Shown here piece after piece: positions 11,604-21,801 of a stretch of DNA of 64,000 bases; position 1 is the first letter of the stretch; each line of letters opens with the position of its first letter. Below the pieces are notes generated by a model. That model had not been told where the DNA came from and did no database searches. It worked only from the letters and a program-made list of their open reading frames with translations. This DNA is from Taudactylus pleione. Its lineage: Eukaryota > Chordata > Amphibia > Anura > Myobatrachidae. The position numbers and the translations under genes were made by a program. The stretch is from contig JAUIMM010001030.1 in assembly GCA_031769625.1 (NCBI GenBank), forward strand, positions 3,959,001-4,023,000, given 5' to 3'.

Positions 11604-12052
11604 GGGCCTGATTCAGAGCCGGACGCTCTGACAGAGCGCTCGCTCTGAATCAGGGCCGGCCTTCTGTATATTTTAGAGTGGCCTTCTGGCCGCTCACATA
11701 GCTGTGGGTGACCACCCACAGCTATAACGAGTGGCCAGGAAGATGGTCTAACAGAGCTGAAAGCTCTCCTACTGACATCAGTGGGGCCGGCCCCAGATGG
11801 TAGGCGTTCCCATGGGAACGCCTCTGTCTGGGCAGCCATGCCCCTGGCCTGCCCACCAAAGGGGGCGTGCTGTCACTCAACATCGACAGCACACCCCCTT
11901 TGGTACGAAACCCGGAGCGATGGTTTGCCCATCGCTATCCGGGTCTCGTGCATTCGCACGATGGAGCTGGCTCCGTCGTACGCATGCGCACTGGGCCGCC
12001 ATCGACCCACTTGCGAGTGCATAGCGGTCATGAGCGGGTCTGAATCAGGCCC
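11604..12052. mobile_element. GGGCCTGATTCAG-type MITE, copy 1 (449 bp, Harbinger-like)
   Basis: The ends are GGGCCTGATTCAGAGCC and GGTCTGAATCAGGCCC. The interior is built of short inverted segments (for example GGCGTTCCCATGGGAACGCC, and paired CGTACGCATGCGCA motifs) and has no transposase. The flanking trinucleotides (AGA, TCA) do not match in this copy. Other copies in the window show perfect 3-bp duplications, which together with the GGGCC ends suggests PIF/Harbinger mobilisation. Confidence 0.7.
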
Positions 12053-12193
12053 TCACATCTCATCTACATCTGGACATCTGGAAGCAAAGAATGAGCACAG
12101 ACACCCATGATGCTTGCATGACATTTCTATAAGATGGATCAGTTCCATAAGTCAGCATAGTCTTCACCCAGAAATGCCAATTTCGCTGTAAAA

Positions 12194-12523
12194 GTGCATA
12201 CACATGGAGCAATATATTGTTACGATATGAACAATAATGATATCGTTCAACAATATATCGTTCATATCAATCTATGTGTATGCAACCAATGACCAACAAT
12301 GCGTGCACCCGCTGGACGATAACGATATCGTCCATCGGCCATGCAAACAGGCCAATCTGGGCGTTATATTCCCAATAAGGATCCACAATCGTTAGTTGTT
12401 GGTCATTGGTACTGTAATATCGTAGGTGTGTGGATGAACAATATTGATGATATCAGAATTTCAAGGGAGATCGTTCAGAGATATCGTTTGCTGAACAGAT
12501 CGTCCCGTGTGTACAGTATGCAC
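12194..12523. mobile_element. MITE with GTGCATAC ends and internal AACGAT/ATCGTT palindromes
   Basis: The left end GTGCATACACATGG and the right end, read on the minus strand as GTGCATACTGTACACACGG, form imperfect TIRs. The interior is dense in ATATCGTT/AACGATAT motifs that can fold extensively. The element at 41488-41828 has similar ends and the same AACGAT-rich interior, so the two belong to one family. No coding capacity. Confidence 0.5.
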
Positions 12524-13649
12524 CTTAAGAGTGATCCATCGACAGATCATTCAATATGCACTTGCAAACTTTGCTCATGTGCATGTGCTTGGTCCAACAC
12601 ATGCACAGTCACCAAACACTTTTAAAGATGCATGCACAGTATGCAGATACTGTAACCACAAGATCTGTCCACATTTCCTCTTGCATCTAACTCAGAATCA
12701 GGCCCACTATGCTCAATGTTTCTGCTGCATGAAGATAAGTTTAAAGTGTGTAATATAATTTAAGTGTATCACAATGCTTTAAGGGTATCACAGTGCATTA
12801 CAGACATCAGTAATCATCCTCAACATGATGACTGATGTTTTGATGTAGAACTTAAAATAACTAAATAAATACAAAAATAATGCATCATCCCCTAAAGGGG
12901 AGATGAACAGATCAGTGTTCCACCCCAAAATATCAGCATAAAGTTATGACAGGCAAACCCACTGCATGGAGATCCCCTGTCATAATGTGTTAAATAATTC
13001 AATTAGTGCCCCTACCAGTAACAATCGCTTTGTTATTTTTTCCTCTGTTAAACTACATATGGTTGTCTAGGCTGCACCCCCTACAGTAATAATTGATACA
13101 ATATCAAGGGGTATTTAACAAGGTACATGGAACATTTGTATTTCATATTTTGTGTGCAGATATACCACTTATTGTCGTATATTTAAGATCTGAAACCAAA
13201 TGTTTCCTTTCTAAAGGAGAATTATTTATGTTTTTGCATAAATATACAGTCATTACCACCTCCCATGCTAAAGGATAATGATACTGATGTTTTGCAGTCA
13301 TTACTTACTGTGTCAAATACTGTTTACTTGAAGACATGATGGGCAAAATGTAGTAGGGTCTGAGTTAGGGAAATTAGTGATTATAGAGCTATACTCACAC
13401 ATTGTTTAGAAATCATACTTGCAATAGCAAAACTCACATACAAATGTAGATACAACTCGGCCAACGTAATAGAGTGCAAGTTTTTAACTCTCACAATATT
13501 ACTAACTTAATACCCACAAAAACAACCTGCTTCAGGCTAGGTAATATATCCAGAGCAGGTGTGAGTTACACAGAGGCATGCACAGATCAGTGAGATCCGC
13601 GCATGTTTCTGTGTAAAAAAAAACCTATAAAAATATTTTTTTAAAATTA
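12524..13649. other. No recognised feature
   Basis: AT-rich. Chance ORFs only (12341-12758 and 13093-13278 on plus). No termini recognised. Confidence 0.45.
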
Positions 13650-13890
13650 TGTGGGGTCCCCATATTAAAGCACAACCAGAACGGGGATTTTATGAGCTGG
13701 TTCTGGTTGTTAAAATACAGGGGGGGAAAGATATTGGGGTCCCCTGTATTTTCAACAACAAGCACCAGGCTCAGTGAGTCAGTCCTGGTTGTAAAAATAT
13801 AGGGGATAAATTGAGTAGAGGTCCCCTGTATTATCCACTACCAGCAGCGGACTCTTTCTATCAGGGGTGTTATGCCACAGCTTTTCCAGT
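13650..13890. repeat. Second copy of the GGTCCCC / AACCAG block
   Basis: Three GGTCCCC units alternate with AACCAG or ACCAG(C)A(C/G) segments and end in GGGGTGTTATGCCACAGC, matching the block at 2770-3020. The surrounding sequence is not obviously shared. Confidence 0.5.
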
Positions 13891-14005
13891 AGTTTTAATA
13901 TTGGGGAACAAAAGGAGAGTTTTTTTTTATTCAGGCGCTACACTGGGCTGTGTTCCCTAGTAATGGTCTGTATTCTGGGGTTAGTTACTCCCCATATAAG
14001 GCAAG

Positions 14006-14007
<2 letters not shown>

Positions 14008-14036
<29 letters not shown>
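14008..14036. repeat. (TA)n microsatellite
   Basis: Uninterrupted TA dinucleotides at the left edge of PLE-3. Confidence 0.9.
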
Positions 14037-14049
14037 CTGTATATATTTA

Positions 14050-14693
14050 TAAAAAAGCATTTGGGTCCGGATCTACCAGGTATCAAACAAACTTGGCCCG
14101 GTGTCCGCAAATAAAAAAGTAAATACTTAGCGTCCAGTAGCGGCACTTAGGGTAATAGTAACTCATTCTTTAATCAATCATCACATAAAAACAGCAACGT
14201 TTCAGTGTCACTAACTGGGTAGGCCTTCATGTATTGATTTGACATAATATATGACTACCTATAAGACTTTTATAGTGACCTTCTTATAGTTATATACAAG
14301 CATCATTATTTTCTCCTGATATATGTCCATGATCATGTTAGGGATGTTAGTTTAAGCGATTCTCTGCTTTTTGCTTGTATGTTTATTACTGTGTATGTCA
14401 GCATTTTTATTGTGTCTCATTTTGGTATGTTTTGGTGGTACTAAGGGGATGGGCACTGAATTGTGGGAGTGAATACATCACTCCCATTGTGTTTCCGGTC
14501 CGGGTGAGCAGTCCCGTTTCCAGTAAGAGTGTTCACATGGAGAAAGGCTGGTGTTATTTAAGGTAAGGATGTTTTATGTAATTTTAGCCTGAGGACAATG
14601 CTGATTTGTTAGTGGCACTGAAATATTGCTCTATGTGATGATTGATTAAAGAATGAGTTACTAGTACCCTGAGTGCCGCTACTGGACGCTATT

Positions 14694-14697
<4 letters not shown>
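14050..14697. mobile_element. PLE-3: inverted-repeat-ended non-coding remnant of a Penelope-like element
   Basis: The left part (about 14125-14235) and right part (about 14587-14695) are inverted copies of each other. The landmark AGTAACTCATTCTTTAATCA on the left is read as TGATTGATTAAAGAATGAGT on the right. The left part also carries GCGTCCAGTAGCGGCACT and the right part AGTGCCGCTACTGGACGC. The element is bounded on both sides by (TA)n. A hammerhead-like motif sits in each arm. A second copy of the right arm lies inverted at 27181-27465. No ORF remains. The PLE assignment rests on the pLTR-like arms, the hammerhead motif and the TA context shared with PLE-1 and PLE-2. Confidence 0.6.
14589..14627 (+). 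ncRNA. Hammerhead-like motif of PLE-3, stem III ATAT
   Basis: CTGAGGA (14589-14595) fits the CUGANGA box. A TGC/GCA-type stem II follows, then GAAATATT (14620-14627). The GAAA box would lead into the palindromic stem III ATAT with U at the cleavage position. Stem II of this copy is weaker (TGCT against GGCA) than that of the related copy at 27252-27290. Confidence 0.5.

Positions 14698-14729
<32 letters not shown>
14697..14729. repeat. (TA)n microsatellite between PLE-3 and PLE-1
   Basis: Pure TA repeat forming the junction between two PLE insertions. Confidence 0.9.
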
Positions 14730-14731
<2 letters not shown>

Positions 14732-14813
14732 AAGCGGGTCTTCCGAGGACAGAAGAAGGCGGCACTCATCCGGACTTGTTCAATCAAACAATAAAGAGCA
14801 TATTTAATAAGCT

Positions 14814-14846
14814 GATGTTTCAAAGCCGATAAGGCTTTGCCATTAG
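14814..14846 (-). ncRNA. Degenerate hammerhead-like motif, left arm of PLE-1
   Basis: On the minus strand the motif reads CTAATGG, an AAAGCC/GGCTTT stem II, then GAAACATC. It is the same motif as at 19717-19749, but the stem III palindrome is broken (ACAT instead of ACGT). Two core positions (G5 and A9) are changed in both copies. Confidence 0.4.
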
Positions 14847-15354
14847 GGTGTGAAATGTAACAAAGTACAGTGAACGGTGCTTACCTTATATAGGTTAACA
14901 GTAACAATGATGTGCAGTGCTTCTCGTGTTCCATCCAGCCGGGCGGCGCGGGACTCCAACATCATCAACCCGCGACTCGGTGCAGAGCACTCTGGGCCAA
15001 TTGCCAGGGATGCTGTCAGGTCCCGCTGATGACATTGTTGCCCAGCAACAATGTCAAACGTCGTGGCTGTGGAGCAGGAGAAAAAAACATTGTAAATCAA
15101 TACAAAAATGAATAATACTTAATGCCATAAATACTAATGCATGTTGGTAACAAATTTAAAATAAACTAATCTGATACAAAAGAGACATACATATGTATCT
15201 CAATTAGGCTATAAAACCAAAGCCAATGAATATTAAATATCAATATTATGGAACATAATCTCTCTGATCCAAGAAATGGATAATACCTACAACCCTCAAA
15301 CGGGTATCCGCCCTGTACGGTAATTATTACACTCATATTGCAACTCCTTCAATG

Positions 15355-15814
15355 TTACAAGAAGGCAGACCACGTAATTTTATCATTGAGACGTTTCGGG
15401 TGAGTAGCCTCCAAAATAGAAATCCATTTGGATTCCATACGGAGAAGTCTATTGGCTCGATCTCCTCCCAACAGTAAGGGAGGTAAGTGATCAATAATTT
15501 TGTATCTAAGATTTGCTAATTGATGTTTTGCTTCTTTAAAATGTCTCGCCACGGGCTGGTCCGTTTCTCTTCCTTGAAGGGCTAGTTTTATAGATGAGCG
15601 ATGGACAGCCATTCGTTCCTTGAACATCCTAATGGTTTGTCCAACGTAGCTTAAACCACATGGGCATGTTAATAGATATATCACATATCTAGAAGTGCAA
15701 GTCAGTACATATCTGATGTTAAATTTCTTGCCTGTGTGAGGGTGGTAAAAATGTGAACCTGGGTCCAGGTATCCACAAGTTACACATGATGCACATCTAT
15801 AACATCTCGGTTTT
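15355..15814 (-). pseudogene. PLE-1 GIY-YIG endonuclease domain with Cys-rich linker
   Basis: This is the C-terminal endonuclease of the PLE protein, which nicks target DNA for reverse transcription. The 109-aa ORF (15355-15684) shows the GIY-YIG hallmarks: IYLLTCPCGLSYVGQT at residues 2-17, the Arg-containing helix FKERMAVHR, and the catalytic Glu in RMESKWI near residue 86. Upstream in another frame (15685-15814) is the zinc-binding linker CYRCASCVTCGYL with HPHTGKK, as in Neptune-type PLEs. A frameshift separates it from the RT reading frame. The inverted plus-strand copy at 18810-19322 keeps linker and nuclease in one frame but has lost the catalytic Glu. Confidence 0.85.
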
Positions 15815-16912
15815 TTAAAACATCATTCCTGTTTGATCTTGTAACATAGGTGTAATGTCCGTCTTCATTAATATGTTTTTGAGATTTCTACCCCGTTTAT
15901 AACTAATCAGAGGGGATTTGTCCTGGAATGTTGGCAAATCCTTGTCTGTCCGGATGATAGGCCACAAGGCTTTTGCAGCTTTAGATACCACTGGACTAGC
16001 CAATGTATATTCCATCACAAAGGGAATCCTAAGGTCCATATTTCCTTTGGGTTTTGGGACAAGAAGTTGTTCCCTTGGTATTAGTAAAACCTCTTGTTTT
16101 TGTTGTAATAATGCCTGTTTATTATATCCCCGTTGTGAAAATTTAGTGATGACAGAGTCCAAAGCTTTATCAACTTCTTCTGGTGTACTTGTGATACGTG
16201 CGGCTCTCATCATTTGTGATATTGCTAAACTCCTTTTTAGGGCTGGAGGGTGGAAACTGTTGGAAGTAAGTAAGGTGTTACAGTCAGTTTCTTTTGAATA
16301 CATTGAGGTGTTGATTTTACCCTCTTTAAGTGTGACTCTAACGTCCAAAAAATTAATTTCCTCCAAGCTAATTGTAGAAGTTAGCTTAATGGGGGAGTCC
16401 ATACAATTAATCTTAGTAATCGTTGAATTGAGAAGACCTTCATCACCTGTCCAAATCAAAAAGATGTCATCTATGTAGCGGGAGTATGTTAGAATATGTT
16501 GTTTAATCATATGATCTGCAAAGAAAAATAAATGCTCTTGTTCAAATATAAAAATGTTTGCAAAGCTCGGTGCTACGTTCGAGCCCATCGCACATCCTGT
16601 TCGCTGTCTGTAAAATGACCCGTTGTAATAAAAATAATTACGGGTAAGTGTGAGACATAGAAGTTGTATGAAGATATCTTTATTGCATTCATGGAACGAA
16701 TTGGCCTCAAGGAAACGCATCACTGTATACAGACCTTCTTGTTGGGGAATCACTGCATAAAGGCTTTTGACGTCTAAAGTACATAGAAAAGCTTGATGTG
16801 GGATCTCGGTGAGATTGTTCAGTTTAATTAGAAAGGACGTAGTATCTTTTAAGAATGTAGTTTGTTTCATTACATACGGTTGAATTAGAGAGTCTAGATA
16901 CTGGGAGATGGG
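15815..16912 (-). pseudogene. PLE-1 reverse transcriptase domain
   Basis: The 351-aa ORF (15815-16870) carries the RT palm: CTLDVKSLY (first catalytic Asp), GCAMGSNVAPSFANIF, and the catalytic box YIDDIF, whose YIDD codons are at 16466-16477. It continues through the thumb (INFLDVRVTL, TLLTSNSFHPP) to a C-terminal region ending in the segment before the zinc linker. It is in the same frame as the upstream fragment 16913-17338, from which a single TAA at 16913-16915 separates it. The RT motifs themselves look intact. PLE RTs are related to telomerase. No host gene is implied. Confidence 0.88.
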
Positions 16913-17338
16913 TTAGAACAAAGAACCTCTCGCGGAGATGATTGGTCTTCCAGGGGGCTTTATTTGATCTTTATGCATTTTCGGCACTGTATATATGAGG
17001 GGAACTCTAGGATGTGCTGTACGTAGTGCCTTTGATGTTTTTGTATCCAAGAATTTATCAAGTTCCATCTTATCCAATATATCATCTAGTTCTTTTTTAT
17101 ACATCCCAGTTGGGTCATCCATAAGTTTCTCATAAGTGGAATTGTCCGACAGCTGCTGATCTAATTCATATTTATAATCCAGAGTGTCTTGTATTACTAC
17201 TCCCCCGCCTTTATCGGTGGGGCGGATGATTATATCCGTGCATTTAGAGAGATTTTTCAGGGCTATCTGTTCTTTCGGGGACAAATTATGAAAGATCTTA
17301 GTTTGTGCCTGATTGTACCTATGCACTGAATCATCCAT
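16913..17338 (-). pseudogene. PLE-1 RT N-terminal extension
   Basis: The 141-aa segment contains IIIRPTDKGGGVV (residues 36-48), DDPTGMYKKELDDIL, the VPKMHK motif and PGRPIISARGS (about residues 128-138). These are conserved landmarks in the region preceding the PLE RT palm. It continues into the RT ORF after one in-frame stop. Together they formed one protein in the active element. Confidence 0.8.
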
Positions 17339-17405
17339 AAGCTGAGAAATTGTTTTTATAGATGGATGTACTGAAACGGGATCGAAATTAGATGAAGCTC
17401 CAATC

Positions 17406-17729
17406 TTAAGAGAGGAGTAGTATAGATTCCACAGTGTTAACTGAAGTTCTGTGTTGAAAAAATTCTTTTAATCTTAATTGTCTAGCAAATTTGTAATTTT
17501 CAACCTTCCACTCAAACTCTTTGTATTTATTTGTGGGGATAAAAGTTAGTCCTTTGTTGAGGATTGCCAATTCCGATTCAGTTAATGGTTTAGAGGACAG
17601 ATTGTACACTAGGTTTTCTTTTTGTTTCCCTTTGTTGTTCCTTTTATTTTGGCCCCCACGTCTTGTTGGTCTACAGGAGGGGTATCCAAACGTGCTATGG
17701 TAGCAACCCCTAAAGGGACCTGTCTTCAA
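17406..17729 (-). pseudogene. PLE-1 N-terminal coding segment (NLSS-KPLTESE region)
   Basis: The 107-aa ORF has a basic, low-complexity start (TRRGGQNKRNNKGKQKEN) and then NLSSKPLTESELAILNKGL-FIPT. The latter resembles the 'N-LS..LT..E...L..GL.F.PT' start of PLE RT modules. It overlaps the stop of the upstream ORF by four bases in a different frame, which suggests either a frameshift or a two-ORF arrangement. It is also out of frame with 16913-17338. Role inferred from position. Confidence 0.7.
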
Positions 17730-18463
17730 GAAGAGGGTTCATCTGATTCCATGACATGAAAATCACTGTCACTGTTTGACGTAGACGCCTCATGGCGAGG
17801 ACGGTATCTCCTATTTCTCCACGTAGTTCTCTGCGGTCTACTAAATTGGGTGCTATTCCCTTCTGCACCACTCAGGCATCTATAGACTGTGTTGGTCTCA
17901 TAGTCAGTATTGACTTTGTCTAGTTTGCTTTTTATAAATTTTAAGAGATCTTTTTTATATTGTTCACATTGGTTAGAGAGTTTATTCCAATATTGTTGGT
18001 AGGATGTATCCTTTAGCATATTTTTGTGAGTCATAGTGTATGTCTCAATCTTAGACCTGACATTTTGCAATTCTTTACCTGCTTGTTCTATTACAAGAAT
18101 CATTAAATCTAGACTGCATTTATTTAATATCGCTATCCAGTGCCTACAAAAATCAGCATTATTTCTGCCTATTGTCGGGCAATTCTTTACCCTAAACCCT
18201 TGTGGTATCATTTTTGATCGGAAGTAATCCGAATGGGTACTCCCATGAATAAGATAATCTATCTCTTTTTTCTTTAGCTTCATTAAGCCATTGTAAATAT
18301 CTTCAACAGTGTTATATTCCAATGCGGGGGTTTCTGTATCAGTAAATAAAATTGCAGAAATTTGGGCGTCTGTAAACGATAGAGTCTCTCCTTTAGGCAA
18401 ATCCAGATTTATAAATGACAGGGGGTCTGAGCGTCCAGTACCTCCCTCCATTGCAGCAGGCAA
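17726..18463 (-). CDS. PLE-1 N-terminal ORF, 245 aa, function unknown
   Basis: This ORF starts MPAAMEGG, close to the 5' end of the minus-strand body. It is largely charged, with a coiled-coil-like middle (KAGKELQNVRSK, KKDLLKFIKSKLDKVN) and an Arg-rich then Ser/Asp-rich C-terminus (WRNRRYRPRHEAST). I do not recognise a named domain. Position and composition suggest a nucleic-acid-binding ORF1-like protein of the PLE. It is open from start to stop, and its stop overlaps the next coding segment (17406-17729). Either it is a separate ORF1 or it was fused to the RT protein before a frameshift. Confidence 0.6.
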   Translation of the reverse strand: MPAAMEGGTGRSDPLSFINLDLPKGETLSFTDAQISAILFTDTETPALEYNTVEDIYNGLMKLKKKEIDYLIHGSTHSDYFRSKMIPQGFRVKNCPTIGRNNADFCRHWIAILNKCSLDLMILVIEQAGKELQNVRSKIETYTMTHKNMLKDTSYQQYWNKLSNQCEQYKKDLLKFIKSKLDKVNTDYETNTVYRCLSGAEGNSTQFSRPQRTTWRNRRYRPRHEASTSNSDSDFHVMESDEPSS

Positions 18464-18809
18464 GGCAAAATGCTTATATGTAAAAATATGTCAGGTGACA
18501 GTTACTTGAAGAGAAAGTGACCAGTGCAAAAAAGTGCCCCGTGCTTAAAGTGTCCAGTGCTAAAAAAGTGCACGAATATAAAGTAAACAACTTCACTCTG
18601 ATATCTTTAAATTGTATAAAATGTATCTTCAAGCAATCCGGTGCCACAACTCAAATAAGGAGTAATAAAACCCCCGTACATATCAAGTCTCATGTAGATG
18701 GGCACTCCAGAATAGTGTTTAGCTGCCGTGCTGCCTTCCTAAGTAAAATATACAAAGCGGGTCTTCCGAGGACAGTTATAAACGGGGTAGAAATCTCAAA
18801 AACATATTA

Positions 18810-19322
18810 GTGAAGACGGACATTACACCTATGTTACAAGATCAAACAGGAATGATGTTTAATAAACCGGGATGTTATAGATGTGCATCATGTGTAACTT
18901 GTGGATACCTGGACCCAGGTTCACATTTTTACCACCCTCACACAGGGAAGAAATTTAACATCAGATATGTACTGACTTGCACTTCTAGATATGTGATATA
19001 TCTATTAACATACCCATGTGGTTTAAGCTACGTTGGACAAACCATTAGGATGTTCAAGGAACGAATGGCTGTCCATCGCTCATCTATAAAACTAGCCCAT
19101 CAAGGAAGAGAAACGGACCAGCCCGTGGTGAGACATTTTAAAGAAGCAAACCATCAATTAGCAAATCTAAGATACAAAATTATTGATCACGTACCTCCCT
19201 TACTGTTGGGAGGAGATCGAGCCAATAGACTTCTCCGTATGAAATCCAAATGGATTTCTATTTTGGAGACTACTCACCTGAAACGTCTCAATGATAAAAT
19301 TATGTGGTCTGCCTTCTTGTAA
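18810..19322 (+). pseudogene. PLE-1 inverted-arm copy: linker plus GIY-YIG, catalytic Glu lost
   Basis: The 170-aa plus-strand ORF reproduces the C-terminus of the PLE-1 protein: the end of the RT extension, the Cys-rich linker CYRCASCVTCGYLDPGSHF, IYLLTYPCGLSYVGQT, FKERMAVHR, then RMKSKWI. In the left-arm copy the last motif is RMESKWI, so the Glu expected to be catalytic is Lys here. The linker and nuclease remain in one frame, unlike the minus-strand copy. It lacks the RT and cannot work alone. Confidence 0.85.
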
Positions 19323-19716
19323 CATTGAAGGAGTTGCAATATGAGTGTAATAATTACCGTATAGGGCGGATACCCGTTTGAGGGTTGTAGGTATTATCCA
19401 TTTCTTGGATCAGAGAGATTATGCATTAGTATTTATGGCATTAAGTATTATTCATTTTTGTATTGATTTACAATGTTTTTTTCTCCTGCTCCACAGCCGC
19501 GGTGTTTGACATTGTTGCTGGGCAACAGTGGCATCAGCGGGACCCGACAGCGTCCCTGGCAACTGGCCCAGAGTGCTCTGCACCGAGTCGTGGATTGATG
19601 ATGTCTGAGTCCCGCGCCGCCCGGCTGGATGGAACACGAGAAGCACTGTACATCATTGTTACTGTTAACCTATATAAGGTAAGCACCGTTCACTGTACTT
19701 TGTTACATTTCACACC

Positions 19717-19749
19717 CTAATGGCAAAGCCTTATTGGCTTTGAAACGTT
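19717..19749 (+). ncRNA. Hammerhead-like motif, right arm of PLE-1, stem III ACGT
   Basis: The motif reads CTAATGG, a perfect six-base AAAGCC/GGCTTT stem II around TTATT, then GAAACGTT. The GAAA box and the palindromic stem III ACGT with U at the cleavage site are present. Two CUGANGA positions are changed (G5 to A, A9 to G), so activity is doubtful. The motif lies in the terminal pLTR-like arm, the expected place in PLEs. Confidence 0.5.
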
Positions 19750-19890
19750 GGCTTATTAAATATGCTCTTTATTGTTTGAACAAGTCCGGATGAGTGCCGC
19801 CTTCTTCTGTCCTCGGAAGACCCGCTTTGTATATTTTACTTAGGAAGGTACCACGGCAGCTAAACACTATTCTGGAGTGCCCATCTACAT

Positions 19891-19895
<5 letters not shown>

Positions 19896-19927
<32 letters not shown>
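19896..19927. repeat. (TA)n microsatellite between PLE-1 and PLE-2
   Basis: Pure TA tract shared by the ends of both elements. Confidence 0.9.
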
Positions 19928-19930
<3 letters not shown>

Positions 19931-20017
19931 TTCCTATAGGTAGTACACTCTGGTACAAACCCACTTGGTACTCCAGGATTTGTCACCAAAGGTTTAATGT
20001 TGTACTAATCAATCAAT

Positions 20018-20048
20018 GTTTCTGGGCTACGCAGAGCCCTGTCCTCAG
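20018..20048 (-). ncRNA. Hammerhead-like motif, left arm of PLE-2
   Basis: On the minus strand: CTGAGGA, GGGCT/AGCCC stem II around CTGCGT, then GAAACATT. The CUGANGA box (N7 = G) and GAAA are intact. The stem III palindrome is ACAT here, one change from the ACGT of the right arm. Confidence 0.5.
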
Positions 20049-20275
20049 GATAATACCAGTAAAAAAATTGTGCAAAAGAGAAGCTTACCTTATATCCCTG
20101 GTTCTTAGGTGTGTCATAGATGGAGCCGGCGTTGCGTGTGCGTCTCCCTGAGCACGCCCAGTGATGACGTCTGCTGCAGGCGCCTAGCTGTTGCCATAGC
20201 AACACCTGACACTTCCTCCTGCTCCAACACTGCTCTGTATAATCGGAAAACACCCAGTGAGAATATGGAAACAAA

Positions 20276-20874
20276 GGGCCTGATTCAGAGCCGGACGCAA
20301 TTAGCGCTTGCTCAGCCTGAAAATAGGGGTGGCTATTCAAATGAACCGTTCGCTCTTTGCGGTCTGTTCATGCCTCTAGGTCTGAACGAGCGAACAAAAC
20401 TTGCGGTCGTTTTTTGGATCAATTCGCCCCCTGGCCGCTCGCATCCTACGTCATGTCCGCTATTTATTAGATTAATCGAGTACATCAACCAGGGTATGAA
20501 CTGCTCGCTATTCTTGTGGTTGGTTTTTGCTATCACAATCTTGCGAGCAGTTCTGGCTATAAAATAACCCAGTGACGTGGTCAATGACGCTGCTGTTTTA
20601 ATTATGCACACCCATAAAACGCCCGTTTTGACCTTTAAGCACGCCTGTGTTTGGATCTCCACTCCCCGTTTTCAAGCACCTTCCCCTGTTACCACCCACA
20701 TACGCCTCATTCTGTCACTCAAATTATCAGGCATTCCCTATTTTGTGAGCACATCAATTTCGACTGCACTGACTGGTTCGCGCATGCGTATAACGATCCG
20801 TACGCATGCGCAGTTGGGCAAACATCGCTCGGAGCGAACGAGCGGCCGCTTATGAGCGGCTCTGAATCAGGCCC
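20276..20874. mobile_element. GGGCCTGATTCAG-type MITE, copy 2 (599 bp)
   Basis: The ends GGGCCTGATTCAGAGCC and GGCTCTGAATCAGGCCC are nearly perfect inverted repeats, flanked by AAA on both sides (20273-20275 and 20875-20877). The opposite arm of PLE-2 (about 23340-23400) lacks the element and supplies the empty site, proving a later insertion into PLE-2. Non-coding. Confidence 0.85.
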
Positions 20875-21183
20875 AAAGTCCACGTTGTGCTTGGATGCTG
20901 AGTACAATTAAAAAACACTAAACAAACAAAAAGCTACAAAGTTACTGAGTTACAGAATAAATAACTGTGAACCCTAGCAGTTGAATCCACTAAAAGAATG
21001 AAGGCATACACTAAAAAAACCCATACACTGAAAAAAGTGAATCGATACATGCGCTATTTTAATAGTTCCTAAATATATATCCATATGCCCACTATCAATA
21101 GTAAATGCGTATAAGGAACCCCAATTAATTTTCTCATTTAGCCCCCTGGGCTGTAAGGTGTCCAATCGAATAATCCAATTCAT

Positions 21184-21801
21184 TTACAACTTCAATAAGT
21201 CCTTGCTCGCATCTCCGCCTCGTGGTCTTGGTTGTATCTGGTTGATAATCATATATTTAAGTGATGTCAGGGTGTGCTTCATTTCCTTAAAGTGACTGGC
21301 CACTGGTTGGTCTATGTCTTTTCCAACCAGTGTCATCTGAATTGTGGACCTATGTAAAGCCATGCGTTCTTTGAATTTTCGCGTAGTCATTACAATTTAA
21401 TATTTGCCACATGGGCAGATGATAATGTATACCACGTCCTTTGAGGAGCAATTCAATACCAGTCGTATATTATATTTCTTTCCACTGTGTGGATGTTTGA
21501 AATGGTCCCCTGTTTGTAAATATCTGCACGTTACACAGTTGGGGCAGCGGTAGCAACCAGGCTTTTTAGTTGATGAGAACATGGATGGTTTTTGCCCATA
21601 ATCAGTAATATCTGTACATTCCAGGTAATCCCGTAGGTTCTTCCCCCGTTTGTAACAGGCCATTGGTCTAAGCTCTCTAAAGTTGGGTAACGCCCGATCC
21701 GTTGCCACTATTGGCCAAAGTGCCTTAGTGGCCTGTGGTATCACTGGACTGGCGGTAGAGTACCTGATAGTCCAAACCATAGTGTTATTTTTTTTACTCA
21801 T
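21184..21801 (-). pseudogene. PLE-2 zinc linker and GIY-YIG remnants
   Basis: The ORF at 21397-21801 contains the Cys-rich linker CYRCPNCVTCRYLQTGDHF, HPHSGKK and the start of the nuclease (VYIIICPCGKY). The ORF at 21184-21390 continues with FKERMALHRSTIQMTL and the conserved helix region up to KDLLKL. The YVGQT part is lost at the frame break between them. Past a stop at 21184, the frame 20974-21183 continues WIIRLDTLQPRGLNEKINW, the typical GIY-YIG C-terminus of PLEs. The domain is dead in this copy. Confidence 0.8.

Larger units (their letters stand above)
14730..19895 (-). mobile_element. PLE-1: nearly complete Penelope-like element with inverted 3' arm
   Basis: The body reads on the minus strand from about 18720 to 14730 and encodes, in order, an N-terminal region, RT and GIY-YIG. 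A second, 5'-truncated copy of the 3' third (18776-19895) lies head-to-head on the plus strand. As a result 14730-15901 and 18776-19835 form a 1.1-kb inverted repeat. In addition 18690-18773 is an inverted copy of 19800-19895 (shared landmark CTTCCTAAGTAAAATATACA). (TA)n tracts bound both outer ends. Such partly inverted, terminally redundant copies are typical of PLEs. The cysteine-rich linker before GIY-YIG points to the Neptune group; I am less sure of that than of PLE. Confidence 0.85.

Noticed and set aside
20109..20855. ORFs of 92-152 aa in 20.1-20.9 kb
   Set aside because: They lie in the non-coding PLE-2 arm and the MITE inserted in it; no codon-level conservation is apparent.
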